Shown piece by piece: positions 28,707 to 38,735 of a stretch of DNA of 64,000 nucleotides. The DNA comes from Pycnococcus provasolii (taxonomy: Eukaryota > Chlorophyta > Pseudoscourfieldiophyceae > Pseudoscourfieldiales > Pycnococcaceae). The position numbers and the translations under genes were made by a program. The notes under the pieces were generated by a model. That model had not been told where the DNA came from, made no database searches, and was given only the letters and a program-made list of their open reading frames with translations. Where the stretch lies: the NCBI GenBank assembly GCA_938743325.2, contig OW568894.1, positions 310,001 to 374,000 of the forward strand. The letters run 5' to 3'. Each line of letters begins with the position of its first letter. The first letter of the stretch is position 1.

Positions 28707-29693
28707 ATGTCGTCCAGAGGTGGTGGTAATGGTAATGGTGGTGGTACTGTGTCATCCATGAACTTATCATCTTTGTTTCACAGTCAGAGGAGGAATGGAA
28801 ACGAATCTTCAAGCTCGTCAGACGCTTACTCGTCCGCACGGGGAGCGTCCGGATTATCCGCCATCGAACGTGCGATTTTAGGGGATAGAGACCACTGGCA
28901 CGTTCCTCTCGCTCGTAACGGCGCGGAGGCGAAATCGACACCTGCAGTCCTGCGCATAACTGGAGCACCGGGCTCGGATGCCTCCAAGGCTGACGCACAG
29001 TTTGCGGCGTTTTCCTCATCCAAACCAACGGCGATATGCGTGCTTGAAGTCATATTCAAGCCAGTCATCGCCGTGAGACGGGCGCCGGCACTATCCGCAC
29101 CAGTCGCAGGACGGCGCGCGGAGGGTGTGCGCGTGCACGCGGATGCGCGAAACGGTAAGTGGCTGCGACTGCTCGACCCCGTCGAACTCAGGAACGTAAG
29201 ACGCGCGCCGGGGGATGCGCACGAGTGCTGGGTGCTTGCGCACCACGAAGTTCACGGACAGCTCTTGGAGGTGGTTGGCGGGGATGGCGTGCTCGACCTG
29301 CCTGAAATCGCACCAGCCTTACTCAACCCGGGACTGCCGCCACCCGTCAACATTAACGCGAACGCGCACTTCAAAGTCGTGCACAAAGATCGCGTCTTCG
29401 TGCGCTCGGACGCATCGCTCAGCGCGCGCATCGCCGGATCCGCCGCGCCGGATGACGTCGTCGCCGTCACCTGCATGCGCAGACTTCACGTGCAGACTGA
29501 CGACAGCGAGGAAAGCAAGCCTGTGGTACAGGAGTGGGTGCGCCTTGCTGACTATGCGAACACCGCGCAAGACGAAGTCGTCAAGGAGAGGTGGATGCTG
29601 GTTGAGCACGCCGCGCTCGGGACGCTGCTTCGCGAGTGCGCTTCAGACGGTGCGGACATCGTGCGAAGCGCCTTTGGACGACGCGAGGACTGA
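28707..29693 (+). CDS. Protein with two SH3-like segments, unknown function
   Basis: 328 aa, no family recognised with certainty. The N-terminus (about 60 residues) is Gly/Asn/Ser-rich. Two stretches with SH3-like character are seen: about residues 115-200 (VRVHADARNGKWLRLLD) and about 215-310 (FKVVHKDRVFVRSDASL, then EWVRLADY and WMLVEHAALG). They resemble bacterial-type SH3 (SH3b) units that bind peptides or glycans, but the match is by eye only. No signal peptide or membrane helix is evident. The frame begins at a TTG upstream (28641); the start was placed at the ATG at 28707. A TGTAA word is 40 nt after the stop. It is divergent from mtACP and convergent with the DYRKP gene. Confidence 0.6.
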   Translation: MSSRGGGNGNGGGTVSSMNLSSLFHSQRRNGNESSSSSDAYSSARGASGLSAIERAILGDRDHWHVPLARNGAEAKSTPAVLRITGAPGSDASKADAQFAAFSSSKPTAICVLEVIFKPVIAVRRAPALSAPVAGRRAEGVRVHADARNGKWLRLLDPVELRNVRRAPGDAHECWVLAHHEVHGQLLEVVGGDGVLDLPEIAPALLNPGLPPPVNINANAHFKVVHKDRVFVRSDASLSARIAGSAAPDDVVAVTCMRRLHVQTDDSEESKPVVQEWVRLADYANTAQDEVVKERWMLVEHAALGTLLRECASDGADIVRSAFGRRED

Positions 29694-29897
29694 CACGTCC
29701 GCAACGGCAGCGATTGCCCGGCACCGCCACTTTGTAATGTTGATTGCTCATTCTTCAGTAATGGAATGTACTTTACTTCGTCCAACGGTCGGTCCACAGT
29801 CACACGAGGCGGGCCGTTGTTTTAAAACCAAAAAAAACAAAAAGACAATTTTTTATTTTTTATAACTTACTACAAAGGACTTACTACGCAGTACTTA

Positions 29898-32114
29898 CTA
29901 CGCGTACTCCTTCCGCAGCCACGGGTGTGCGAGCGCCTGACTCGCCGTAGGACGATCCTCAGGATGCAGTTGCAGCAGAAATTTCAGAAAGTCCACAAAA
30001 TCGTCGTCCAGAGGTGGGAGGCCCGCCGAACGTGCCATGGGATGAGCATCGTCAACCATGCGTGATCTAAGCGTCGTGGGTACAGGCGTCAGCACGCACG
30101 TGCGCTTCGTGCGTTCGTCGCGCTCGAAGATCGTCTGGAGGTCGCGCGTGTAGTAGCGGTGCGTGAACTTGCTCTTCTTCAGAAGGCTTTCGGGCAGAGG
30201 TCCGAAGATGGACACGAGGCGTGCGAGCAAGCTTGCCAAGCTGTGGTTCTGAAGCACGATACGTCCAGAGTACAGCTCAGCTAAGATCAATCCCAAGCTC
30301 CAGATATCGATGCGCTGATCGTATGGGAAGTGCCCAAGAATCACCTCGGGCGCACGGTACGATCGACTCTGCACGTACGACGAGAGGTGGTCCGTGGTGA
30401 AGCAGCTCGATCCGAGATCAATCACCTTCACCACACACCGGCTGTAGCTCTGTATCAAGATGTTCTCGGGCTTGAGATCGTTGTGAATCAAGCCGAGGCC
30501 GTGAAGAAAATCCAGGCTCGTGAGCACCTGCCGCGCGATTGACTGTATGCGAGGCATGGTGAAGTACGGTTCCTCGCCAATCTCGCGATTGTACTTCTGG
30601 AATTCGTACAGGTTTGCGCGTAGCAGCTCCGTGACGATGAACAGGTGCTCCTTGAAGTAGAAGAAGTCGTACAGGCGAAGGACGCCCTTCGTATCCATTG
30701 GGTCCATGCGGTTGACGTAGCGAAGTATCTTGACCTCGTCCAAGCTCTGGTCGTTCAGGTCCTTGTTGTTGCGAATGATCTTCACACAAACGTGCCGTCC
30801 CGTCTGAAGGTCGATCGCCTGCACCGCTCTGCTGAATGCCGCGGATCCAAGAAACTCGAGAATGTGGTACCGACCTGCAATCACGCTGTGCATTTCGATT
30901 GGAAATTCCTTCTCCTCCTCGAATCCGGTGTGTCCGCGCCGGTGGATGACGCGCAGGTCGATGATTTCATACTCTCGCAGCAGGTCGGCATTCTGCTGCA
31001 CAGCCTCGGCTCGTGCCATGACGGCGTCGGTGGTTGCGCTCGGCGATTCGACGCCGGGGCTGCGTGGCGATCCCGGCCCCGTGGCATTGGCTGCCCAGCC
31101 GAGTACCGTCGCACCTCCTCCACCACCGAAAGCCTCGGCGGCATCGTCGTTGCTCACGCTGCTCGTGGATGCGAACGTGAATGCCCCTCCCCCTCCATGT
31201 TGGTTCGACAGGCCTTCGTAGAAGTCATCCTGGTCGTCGTCGTCGTCGTCGTCGTCGTCGTACGCGATGCTGTCCATGCTGTCGTTGAGCCTGTGCATGC
31301 GCAGGCTGTTGCTGTCAGGGCTTTCGCCGAAGCTGTTGACAGTCGCCTTGTTCGGCGACGCCGTCGACGCGTCTTGCTCGAGTTTGCACGCCGTCGCCTC
31401 GGACCGTTGGAGTTCCGCGGCGACGGCGGTCGCCTTGGCAGTGTAGAAGAATGTGTCGTCGTCCTCGACGTAGTCTGCGACGTGCAGTTCGTAGAAGGTT
31501 GTTTCGTCTTCGACCGGCGAGCGCACGATTCCTCCCGCCGCCTGTTCGGGGCTTTCCGAGTCGCCGTCGCCGTGTCCGTGTCCGTGTCCGTGTCCGTCTC
31601 TGTTGTGGATTCTCTGGTGTGCCAGTGCAGCGGCTGCCGACGTCGTCGGCGTGGATGACGTGTTGTGCAAGTTCGCCGCAGCAGCCTGGTTATTCTGCGG
31701 TTCCCTTGCGGATGCGTACGACGACGTCGACGCGTCCCTGTGATTGTTGTTCATCGCTTGATTTGTTGTTGTACCGAGCGTGAATGACCGCGAGACGACC
31801 GAACTTTGCTGTTGACTTTCCAAACGCGAACCTAACCCTAAAGCATTCTGATTCCCAAGCCCAAGCTGCGACTGCGACTGCGACGGCACAGATCCCCCCA
31901 CAGCCGCCGATGATCCAGAAGGCCCCGAATCATTACCACCAGGCCCAGAAAGACCACCACCAGAAAGCCCCCCAGAGATGAGGGAGTGCCTCGACGCACT
32001 CTCCTCCTGGAGCACGGCGAACGACTTTATTAATCCATTCCTCTGGCAGAATAATAAACAGGCACGGAGATCATCGTGAAACGAAGACGAGGGGGACTGG
32101 GAGCCAGACGCCAT
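29898..32114 (-). CDS. DYRK-family protein kinase, plant DYRKP group
   Basis: 738 aa. The first 400 residues are low complexity (Ser/Gln/Asn/His-rich, an Asp run at about residues 290-298, Gly stretches). The kinase domain occupies about 415-735: glycine loop EFLGSAAFSRAV, Lys in CVKIIRNNKD, catalytic loop HNDLKPENIL, DLGSSCF in place of DFG, and activation loop YVQSRSYRAPEVILG with the YxQ tyrosine expected to be autophosphorylated. DLGSS and this loop are hallmarks of plant/algal DYRKP kinases; HND replaces HRD, where DYRKs commonly have HCD. In Chlamydomonas, DYRK kinases control storage-compound build-up and growth arrest; the same role here is inferred. The ATG at 32114 is clear. Confidence 0.92.
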   Translation of the reverse strand: MASGSQSPSSSFHDDLRACLLFCQRNGLIKSFAVLQEESASRHSLISGGLSGGGLSGPGGNDSGPSGSSAAVGGSVPSQSQSQLGLGNQNALGLGSRLESQQQSSVVSRSFTLGTTTNQAMNNNHRDASTSSYASAREPQNNQAAAANLHNTSSTPTTSAAAALAHQRIHNRDGHGHGHGHGDGDSESPEQAAGGIVRSPVEDETTFYELHVADYVEDDDTFFYTAKATAVAAELQRSEATACKLEQDASTASPNKATVNSFGESPDSNSLRMHRLNDSMDSIAYDDDDDDDDDQDDFYEGLSNQHGGGGAFTFASTSSVSNDDAAEAFGGGGGATVLGWAANATGPGSPRSPGVESPSATTDAVMARAEAVQQNADLLREYEIIDLRVIHRRGHTGFEEEKEFPIEMHSVIAGRYHILEFLGSAAFSRAVQAIDLQTGRHVCVKIIRNNKDLNDQSLDEVKILRYVNRMDPMDTKGVLRLYDFFYFKEHLFIVTELLRANLYEFQKYNREIGEEPYFTMPRIQSIARQVLTSLDFLHGLGLIHNDLKPENILIQSYSRCVVKVIDLGSSCFTTDHLSSYVQSRSYRAPEVILGHFPYDQRIDIWSLGLILAELYSGRIVLQNHSLASLLARLVSIFGPLPESLLKKSKFTHRYYTRDLQTIFERDERTKRTCVLTPVPTTLRSRMVDDAHPMARSAGLPPLDDDFVDFLKFLLQLHPEDRPTASQALAHPWLRKEYA
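31231..31262. repeat. Trinucleotide (GTC/GAC) run encoding poly-Asp
   Basis: About ten GTC units on the + strand, read as GAC (Asp) in the DYRKP kinase N-terminal region. It is likely length-variable. Confidence 0.6.
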
Positions 32115-32197
32115 CGCACTTGATGATGAACAACCCTGGGGCTGATTGCGATCGCCGGCCCCGGGGTGCTTTCAACGGCTCTTACATACGCGTGGCA

Positions 32198-32214
32198 GGG
32201 GGGGGGGGGGGGGG
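32198..32214 (-). promoter_or_regulatory. 17-nt C-tract upstream of the DYRKP start
   Basis: Seventeen G on the + strand (C on the sense strand) 84 nt before the ATG at 32114. It is followed at about 32235-32272 by a tandem GGTGGGCCCCTCGAG-type repeat. It is the longest of the C-tracts found near starts. Confidence 0.45.
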
Positions 32215-32356
32215 ACCCGCGCCCGCGGGGGGGATTCCCTCGAGGGTGGGCCCCTCGAGGGTGGGCCCCTCGTTGCTTCACTCAAATGGGGATACCTGGT
32301 TGGGTGGGTGCTCTATGTATGTACTGGTGGGAGGATATAGATGGACAAATACTGGT

Positions 32357-32695
32357 ATGCGCGAAAACCAGAACGACATCGTTAAGCGGCTTTCTGGTGC
32401 TCTTGGAGAGCACTCCGACGCGTCGCTCGTTAAGCTCCTGAACTCCGAGCTGTTAGCTGTACCAGCGAGTGGCGACTGGCGAAGATGCCACCGACTTCGA
32501 ATTGGATGGATTGAGGCGATCCAGGCCCGCTTTAATGATAAACGGACCGACGCCACGATCGTCGCCTTGGCTAAGCAGCAGGGGCATGCGCCGACTGCAC
32601 GCGCAGTGGGAGCGGTGCGGGGATGCGCTCAAGTCGCTGGAGCGCTGCTTGCCGTCGCCGTCATCATCTTTCTGAGACACATTCACTTATTATAA
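32357..32695 (+). CDS. Possible small helical protein, perhaps frameshifted
   Basis: 112 aa from an ATG at 32357, not recognised. The first 75 residues look protein-like and helical (for example LVKLLNSELLAV, IGWIEAIQARFNDKRTD). After about residue 76 the frame ends in a hydrophobic tail, GALLAVAVIIF, which could be a tail anchor. The +1 frame from about 32580 reads MRRLHAQWERCGDALKSL, which continues the helical style better than the main frame does, so a frameshift (real, or a sequencing error) may have changed the ending. Expression is not shown by anything in the sequence. It lies between the DYRKP promoter and POC16. It could be a pseudogene. Confidence 0.35.
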   Translation: MRENQNDIVKRLSGALGEHSDASLVKLLNSELLAVPASGDWRRCHRLRIGWIEAIQARFNDKRTDATIVALAKQQGHAPTARAVGAVRGCAQVAGALLAVAVIIFLRHIHLL

Positions 32696-33370
32696 ATTTA
32701 TAATAATAACATGAGCGACAACGCTTTGCAGATTAATCTGAATGGTAATCATGATGCCATACAAAAGTTGCAGCCAACAAAGAGGCCCGCAAAGAAAACC
32801 GAACTCACCTGCCATACGCACCTGGTCGCGCCGAGAAATGGCGCTCTGCCGAAAAACAAGACGAAGATTGTCCACAAGGAAAAAGACAATAATCAGGGAG
32901 TTTGGGGTTTTCACTACCCTATGACAGACGTGCTCATTCACTAGACTATGACCAAGGAGCCCCTCAGGTGCCTCTGGCCACCTACCTCCCCGGACCTGGC
33001 CGGGGGCCCTGCAGTCGGCAGAGGCCCGCCCGCCCGGCCGAGTTGGCCAAGAGAGGCCGGGGGGCCGAGTTGGCCAAGTTGGCCCGGCCCCCTTCTTCCC
33101 TTGCCAACCAAGTGGAACGAGCCTCCTTCGGATTTGGCGCCCAAAAACCAAACAAGCGCCAAGGGTTGCCCTCTCGAGTTGAACACGAACTTGCCCACCC
33201 GCTTCGAAACTTTCGGTCCGGCCGGGCCGCTGGAACCTGGCAAGTAAGTGGCAAGTGGCATTTAAATAAAAAAGGCCGAACCCGTCTGTCCATCGCTCTC
33301 CTTTCGAGACTTTTGAGTTTGATTTGATAGTTGGTGGTGGCCGCTTTTAGTTTTTTTGGTTTTGTGTTTC
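32696..33370. other. Intergenic region upstream of POC16
   Basis: An ATG at 32711 opens a 77-codon frame ending at 32944 with polar composition (MSDNALQINLNGNHDAIQ...), possibly a small gene but unsupported. A CAG/GTGAGT donor-like site is present on the minus strand near 32807. From about 32985 to 33250 the DNA has repeated GGCCAAG/TTGGCC words with no clear gene. The POC16 promoter is presumably in the last 100-200 nt. Confidence 0.35.
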
Positions 33371-36300
33371 ATGACTACTTCATCGTCGTCTAGTACGTTA
33401 GCCTCGCGCTCCCGTGTCTGGCAGCACCCGTTCGTGAACGTCTTCAAGCTCGCGGGTGTCGATACCTGGCGTGACTGCATCAGAGAAGGGGATGTCTCCG
33501 CCATCATGGACCGCGTGATTGGGAAAAAAGCTCTGTTAATTCAAGGCAACGTTCCGGCCGCAAACTACGTCGCCATCCCGCGCTCGTCGCGAACGGACTC
33601 ACTCGGTTTAACGGGCCGGTTCATCTACCTCGAACTTCAACTTGACCCGCGAAAGTACTTCGTCGTGCATATCGATATTGTCACGAAAGATAAGTTCACG
33701 ACGCGCGTCTCGATATCCAACCTGTTCAAGAAAAGCAGCAGCGGAAACAATAGCGGCGTGCGCATACCTGGGCGAGGAAGTGGAGTGCAGCTGCCTTTCG
33801 TCGTCAACAGCACGAGGTGGACCGTGCTCGCCGTCGACCTAGGCGCCATCGTCTCGCCGTACACGCGCGCGCCGTACGAGTGCATCAAGGCGATTCAGCT
33901 CTGCGCGAACATGGCGGTGCGCAACGTGTTCACGTCCGACGAAAAGTACAACCTCAGAACACTGCCGCGAGACATGTGCCTCAGCCACGCGGTGGACCCC
34001 ACCGCGCACTACGACTTTGCGTGGCTTCCCGCAGAGCCGAAGGATGCGCACGCCGCCGTACCACCACCCGTGCCTACTCCACCTGGGGCAGGCAAGCAGA
34101 GCCGTGAGAGCGCACTGGCCACGGCCATGTACGACGACGTCGCCAACGTGGGAAGCGGAGGATCGCCGGCGCGACCTGCGACAGCCCCGCCGTCGCGAAG
34201 GCGCGACGACGCCGCGCCGCTGCCTTCGCCCGCAGCGATTAACAAAACGCGCACCGTGTCGCGAGACAGCGAGAACCGCGTCAAGGTTGTGAGGCACTTT
34301 GGCGCGGAGACGGCTTTCCGCAAGCCGATCGGCGCGAAGGTGACGTCGTACGAGCAGGTGCTGCAGATCCCCGGCGAGGGTGGCAGAGAACAGCAGGTGG
34401 CCACCATGACGCCGCGGGCGAGGAAGGCGCCGGAGCTGCTCCCCGACCCGATCATGGAGCTGCATGCCGTCGTCGGCTTCAGCGGCGAATTGTCCAATGC
34501 GCTCACGTGGAGCCCACACGCCGGGCCGGAGAAGGAGATGGTCTTCCCGTGCGGAAACAACGTCGTTGCGAATCGCAGCGACGGCACGGGGCAGCGCTTC
34601 TTCGTCGGCCACTCGGCGCCGGTGATTGGAATCGCGTTCAGCAACGACGGGTCGCTCATGGCAACTGCACAGGAGGGCAAGGCGTCCGTCCTTCGCGTAT
34701 GGGACTTTGCTACCGGCGACTGCCTGTCCATCCTCAACGCACACGCCGGAGGGCTGTGCTGCGTGGACGTGTCCCCGGATGCGCGCGCGCTCCTGGCGGT
34801 TGGCTTTGACGGACACGGTAAACAGCTCATCGTTGTCTGGGACATCTCCGGACTTCGCAGCGGACACCGTGCGGAGGTGGTGGTGAAGCATGCGACGGAC
34901 TACCACGTGCGTCGAGCCAAGTTCAGCCCGTTCGAGGAGGATCGTCTGATGACATGCGGGCGCGACAGCATTCGCATTTATCGCCTCAAAAATGGCCAGC
35001 TGCGCGGATGCAGCGTCAACCTCGGAGAGCATCGCACGTCAAAGGCGTCGACGCACGGGCTTGCGCCGGGCCTGATGAAGGAGGAGCTTACGCAGAACAT
35101 CTTCACGGACCTTGCGTACGAGGCTGGCTACGGACTGACGGAACTCGACGAGCGCCACGTGTTCGTGTCTACGGTCAGCGGATCGGTGTTCCAGTGCAAC
35201 TACGGCCGCCGCCAGCTGGAATGCGTCTACAATTTGCACCACGGCGCAATCAATAGCATCGTCGTGAACGAGGGTTTTGTCGTCACCGGAAGCGACGACA
35301 AGTTCCTGCGCGTGTGGCCGGTGGACTTCTCCGACTTCTTTCTCGAGGCGGAGCACGAGTCTCCCGTGACGTCCGTCTCCGTTTCCGCCGACGGCTTGCA
35401 GATTGCCATCGGGACGGAGAGCGGCAGCGTGGGAATGCTGGACATTCCCACGCACCAGTACACGACACTGATGCGCAGCCATATCGACAGCGTGCGCGAC
35501 GTCGCGGCGGACCCGATGCGCCCGGAGTTCTGCACCGTCTCTGCCGACGGATCGATCCGCGTCTGGAGCCTTCGCACGTGCGAGCAGCTGTACGAATTCG
35601 ACGCGCCGTCGGAGAGCGTGCATAGCGTGGCATACCACCCAAGCGAGTACGTCATCGCGTGCGGATTCGACGGTGGCGTCGTTCGCGTCTTCTCCATTGC
35701 CACCACCGCGCTGATCCAGGAGCTCAGGCAGCACCGCGGAGCCGTTGAGCAGGTAGCCTTCACGCCGGACGGTACACTGCTCCTCACCTTCGGCTCAGAG
35801 GGCAACCTTTGCGTGTATGACACGACGCAGTCGTACCTGCCCATCAAGTACCTTTCGACGAACACCGCAGGACGCGGCGCGGCAATGGCCGTCTCGAATG
35901 ACGGAACGCTGCTGGCGGCGCTCGGCCCCAACGCCACGAGCGTGCTGCTGTTTCACCTGCCCGCGCTCACGCCGCACAGCCGCATCGAGCTCGCGTCTGG
36001 CGGCTCGGCCTCGGCGTGCCACATCGATTTCTCCGCGGACGGCAGCGAGGTTCTCGTGAGCACGAGTGCTCGCACGCTCGAGCGCTACTCGACGTCGACA
36101 GGACGCTGCGTTGGCAAGCTGACGAGCATCCACGGCACGGACTGCTTCGCGTTTGCCCCCGATCCTGCCGGCCAGCTCGTGGTGACGGGTGGAGACGACA
36201 AGTGGCTGAAGGTTTGGGACATGAAGACGCACGCATTCCAGTCATTCATCGGTCACACCGACGGCGTGACGAAGGTTGTTGTCGCGGACGAAGGTCGCAA

Positions 36301-38542
36301 GGCGATCACAATCACGCACTCCGAGGCTGTTTACGTGTGGAACCTGCGTGGAGCCGAGGCAAGCGTAGTACTGCCCGATCGGTCGGCGGCAGAAGTTCCC
36401 ACGGAGCGCGGTGGCTCGCAGAGCACGGGTGGGATGGAGCCTGGCGCCGCATCCCCGCTGCGGAGAAGCGTGGATGACGGCGCGACGACGGCAGTAGCCT
36501 CAGCGCCGGCGTGGGATGGTGAAGAGGAGAACGAGGAGCGCGGCTCTTCCAGCCCAGAGGGTAGCGATCTCGCGTACTCGACGCTTGGTATGCAGAGCTT
36601 GGAGATGGCGGTGGGTTACAACGGGTCGACGCTCGGAGATAACGTCGTCTGGCACCCAGGCACTGGAATGTACGCATACAGCAGCAAGAATCTCGTCGTT
36701 GTTGAGGATCTTGCAAGCCGATCTCAGATGGTGCTCTGGAGGCACGTCGCGAGCGTGTCGTGCCTCGCTCTCAGCACAGATGCGCGCGTCCTCGCGTCTG
36801 CCAGCAGTGCCACAGAGCTCGACGTGGGATGTGCGCCCATCTACCTGTGGAGCTGTGACAGCGGGCGCTGTCAGGCTAGCCTGGAATTCCACCAGGGCGG
36901 CGTCGCCGCGCTCGCCTTTGCACCGGGTAACCAGGTGCTGTGCTCGCTGCCGCGCGACGCCGTGGACTCCACGGTGGTGATTTGGGACCTGCACACCGCA
37001 ACGATCCGTGCGCTGGGAAAGACTGCGAGCCTGATGACTCACATTGCGTGGCGATCACCTCACGAGTTTGCGACTTCAGGCGAATCCACCTGCCTTCTTT
37101 GGTCACTTCCAGTTGCAGGCGGCCAGCTTAGCTGCATGCCACTGAACGTCGGCGCCGACTCGCCAGAGGAGGCGGAGCCTACCCCGAAGCTTGTCGCGTT
37201 GACGTACGGATTTGCGACGAATGAGCTGTACGTGTGCGACTCAGATGGCTCCATCTGGTGCCACGACTGCACGATGGCCCGCCCCTCGCGTCTGTGCGGC
37301 TGCCTGCCTGTGGGTGCCGGCGACATCACGCGCATTGCTAGCCGTGGAAACGTTCTGGTTTTGGGAACGTCTGACGGCGCGCTGTACCGTTTCCACGCGG
37401 GTGCGGGGGGAACGTACTACCTCCACGGTGCTACGCGCGTCGACGGCTGCGTCAACGCGCTAGCGTTGTCGGCAAGCGGCGACGAGGGCGTCGTGGGAAC
37501 ATCCGCTTCGACGGTGTGGTATGCCGACACTGTGCAGGAGACTGTCGTTCCTCTGACCGCGGGATTCACGCACGCCGTGCAGAGCGTTTCCCCTGGAGAG
37601 GGCACATCGATGCTCGCGATTGCCACGCGCAGTGGCGTGAGCACGTGGGATGCTAACGGCTGGTATCGCCTTTTGAAGTTTGAGGTGGGCCCTGATTCGC
37701 CCGCGGAGTGCACGTGCGCGGCGATGCAGCCGGGTGGCAGCGCTTGCGTTGGTGGGTTCACCGATGGAAGCTTGCACTTCTTTTCCACCGAGCGTGGCGC
37801 AGTGGAAGGTGTTTCCAACGTTCACAACGCCTCGGTGGTTGCCGCCGTCTATTCTCCCGAAGGTGGCGAGGTTCTCTCCGCAAGCATTGCAGGCGAGCTT
37901 GCGGTGACAAATGCCACATCTCACACAGCAGTACCATTCTTGCCCGAGCTGAGCGACGGCGATCGCCTCGACGCTCTCGCGGTGGCTGCTCGCCCACACG
38001 GCTCGTCGATGGCAGCCGCAGCCTTTTCACGCAAGCTCGAGGTGTTTGGTACGCCGTGGGCAGATTCGCCGGGCACGGCTGGTGCACATGTCATGACATA
38101 CCGCTGCCCCGAGGCTGTTCGTGGCAGTCACCCCGAGAGTGCTGTGGCATCCATGAGCAGCGGTGGTGCCGCGTGCTGCGCATTTGTGGCATCCGTTGCA
38201 GGTGGAACTTCCATTGTCGCGTACAGCGCGCCGGTAATGGCGCCAGGTTCGATTGTTCTGCTCGATTTCCGGCAGCGGAGGGCGGTGCACAGGCTGAGCG
38301 TCGACATCGGCCCGCTGTACTCCATCTCCGCGAGTCGAGACGGACGACGGCTGGCGGTGAGTGGTGGCGGTGGCACGGTGGCGGTGGCCGATCGCGATGA
38401 CGACTACCGATTCACCGCTCTGGGACGCATGCCCACTCTTCGTGACGGCTCTGGCGTGGCAAGTTTGCTTTTCGATGCCACGAGTTCGGCATTGATTGCG
38501 GCGAGCGGCACAAATTTGCAGGTGTTCCGGATGAGAGAATGA
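33371..38542 (+). CDS. POC16: POC16/WDR90: CFAP20-domain WD40-repeat centriolar protein
   Basis: 1723 aa. The N-terminal domain (about residues 10-190, starting WQHPFVNVFKLAGVDTW) is a CFAP20/DUF667-type module with LEKLD-like packing and the YLELQLDPRKYFVVHID strand. A Pro/Ser-rich linker follows, then a very long series of WD40 repeats (for example RVWDFATGDCLSI, GSIRVWSLRTCEQL, KWLKVWDMKTH, PIYLWSCDSG) filling residues about 390-1720, enough for several propellers. This architecture is that of WDR90/POC16, which localises to the centriole inner scaffold in humans and Chlamydomonas. The open frame starts with TTG at 33356; the ATG at 33371 is the start. A TGTAA word lies 92 nt after the stop. 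Confidence 0.88.
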   Translation: MTTSSSSSTLASRSRVWQHPFVNVFKLAGVDTWRDCIREGDVSAIMDRVIGKKALLIQGNVPAANYVAIPRSSRTDSLGLTGRFIYLELQLDPRKYFVVHIDIVTKDKFTTRVSISNLFKKSSSGNNSGVRIPGRGSGVQLPFVVNSTRWTVLAVDLGAIVSPYTRAPYECIKAIQLCANMAVRNVFTSDEKYNLRTLPRDMCLSHAVDPTAHYDFAWLPAEPKDAHAAVPPPVPTPPGAGKQSRESALATAMYDDVANVGSGGSPARPATAPPSRRRDDAAPLPSPAAINKTRTVSRDSENRVKVVRHFGAETAFRKPIGAKVTSYEQVLQIPGEGGREQQVATMTPRARKAPELLPDPIMELHAVVGFSGELSNALTWSPHAGPEKEMVFPCGNNVVANRSDGTGQRFFVGHSAPVIGIAFSNDGSLMATAQEGKASVLRVWDFATGDCLSILNAHAGGLCCVDVSPDARALLAVGFDGHGKQLIVVWDISGLRSGHRAEVVVKHATDYHVRRAKFSPFEEDRLMTCGRDSIRIYRLKNGQLRGCSVNLGEHRTSKASTHGLAPGLMKEELTQNIFTDLAYEAGYGLTELDERHVFVSTVSGSVFQCNYGRRQLECVYNLHHGAINSIVVNEGFVVTGSDDKFLRVWPVDFSDFFLEAEHESPVTSVSVSADGLQIAIGTESGSVGMLDIPTHQYTTLMRSHIDSVRDVAADPMRPEFCTVSADGSIRVWSLRTCEQLYEFDAPSESVHSVAYHPSEYVIACGFDGGVVRVFSIATTALIQELRQHRGAVEQVAFTPDGTLLLTFGSEGNLCVYDTTQSYLPIKYLSTNTAGRGAAMAVSNDGTLLAALGPNATSVLLFHLPALTPHSRIELASGGSASACHIDFSADGSEVLVSTSARTLERYSTSTGRCVGKLTSIHGTDCFAFAPDPAGQLVVTGGDDKWLKVWDMKTHAFQSFIGHTDGVTKVVVADEGRKAITITHSEAVYVWNLRGAEASVVLPDRSAAEVPTERGGSQSTGGMEPGAASPLRRSVDDGATTAVASAPAWDGEEENEERGSSSPEGSDLAYSTLGMQSLEMAVGYNGSTLGDNVVWHPGTGMYAYSSKNLVVVEDLASRSQMVLWRHVASVSCLALSTDARVLASASSATELDVGCAPIYLWSCDSGRCQASLEFHQGGVAALAFAPGNQVLCSLPRDAVDSTVVIWDLHTATIRALGKTASLMTHIAWRSPHEFATSGESTCLLWSLPVAGGQLSCMPLNVGADSPEEAEPTPKLVALTYGFATNELYVCDSDGSIWCHDCTMARPSRLCGCLPVGAGDITRIASRGNVLVLGTSDGALYRFHAGAGGTYYLHGATRVDGCVNALALSASGDEGVVGTSASTVWYADTVQETVVPLTAGFTHAVQSVSPGEGTSMLAIATRSGVSTWDANGWYRLLKFEVGPDSPAECTCAAMQPGGSACVGGFTDGSLHFFSTERGAVEGVSNVHNASVVAAVYSPEGGEVLSASIAGELAVTNATSHTAVPFLPELSDGDRLDALAVAARPHGSSMAAAAFSRKLEVFGTPWADSPGTAGAHVMTYRCPEAVRGSHPESAVASMSSGGAACCAFVASVAGGTSIVAYSAPVMAPGSIVLLDFRQRRAVHRLSVDIGPLYSISASRDGRRLAVSGGGGTVAVADRDDDYRFTALGRMPTLRDGSGVASLLFDATSSALIAASGTNLQVFRMRE

Positions 38543-38735
38543 AACATGTCAGCATTCATCGATCGCAATATGAGGAATGAGACACAGACGGCGTAATTTT
38601 GTGGAGGGGAGATGGAACGAGAGATTGCTATTTTGTAAGGGATGAGGTAAATACGAAGAAAAAAAAACTTTTTTACGTGACACAGTGACTACGACGTTTT
38701 TGATGTCCGATTTTTACCTGCCATACCCAATTGAT

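Noticed and set aside
33839-35032. 397-codon minus-strand open frame opposite POC16
   Set aside because: Antisense to WD40-coding sequence. His/Arg/Val-rich with no family match.
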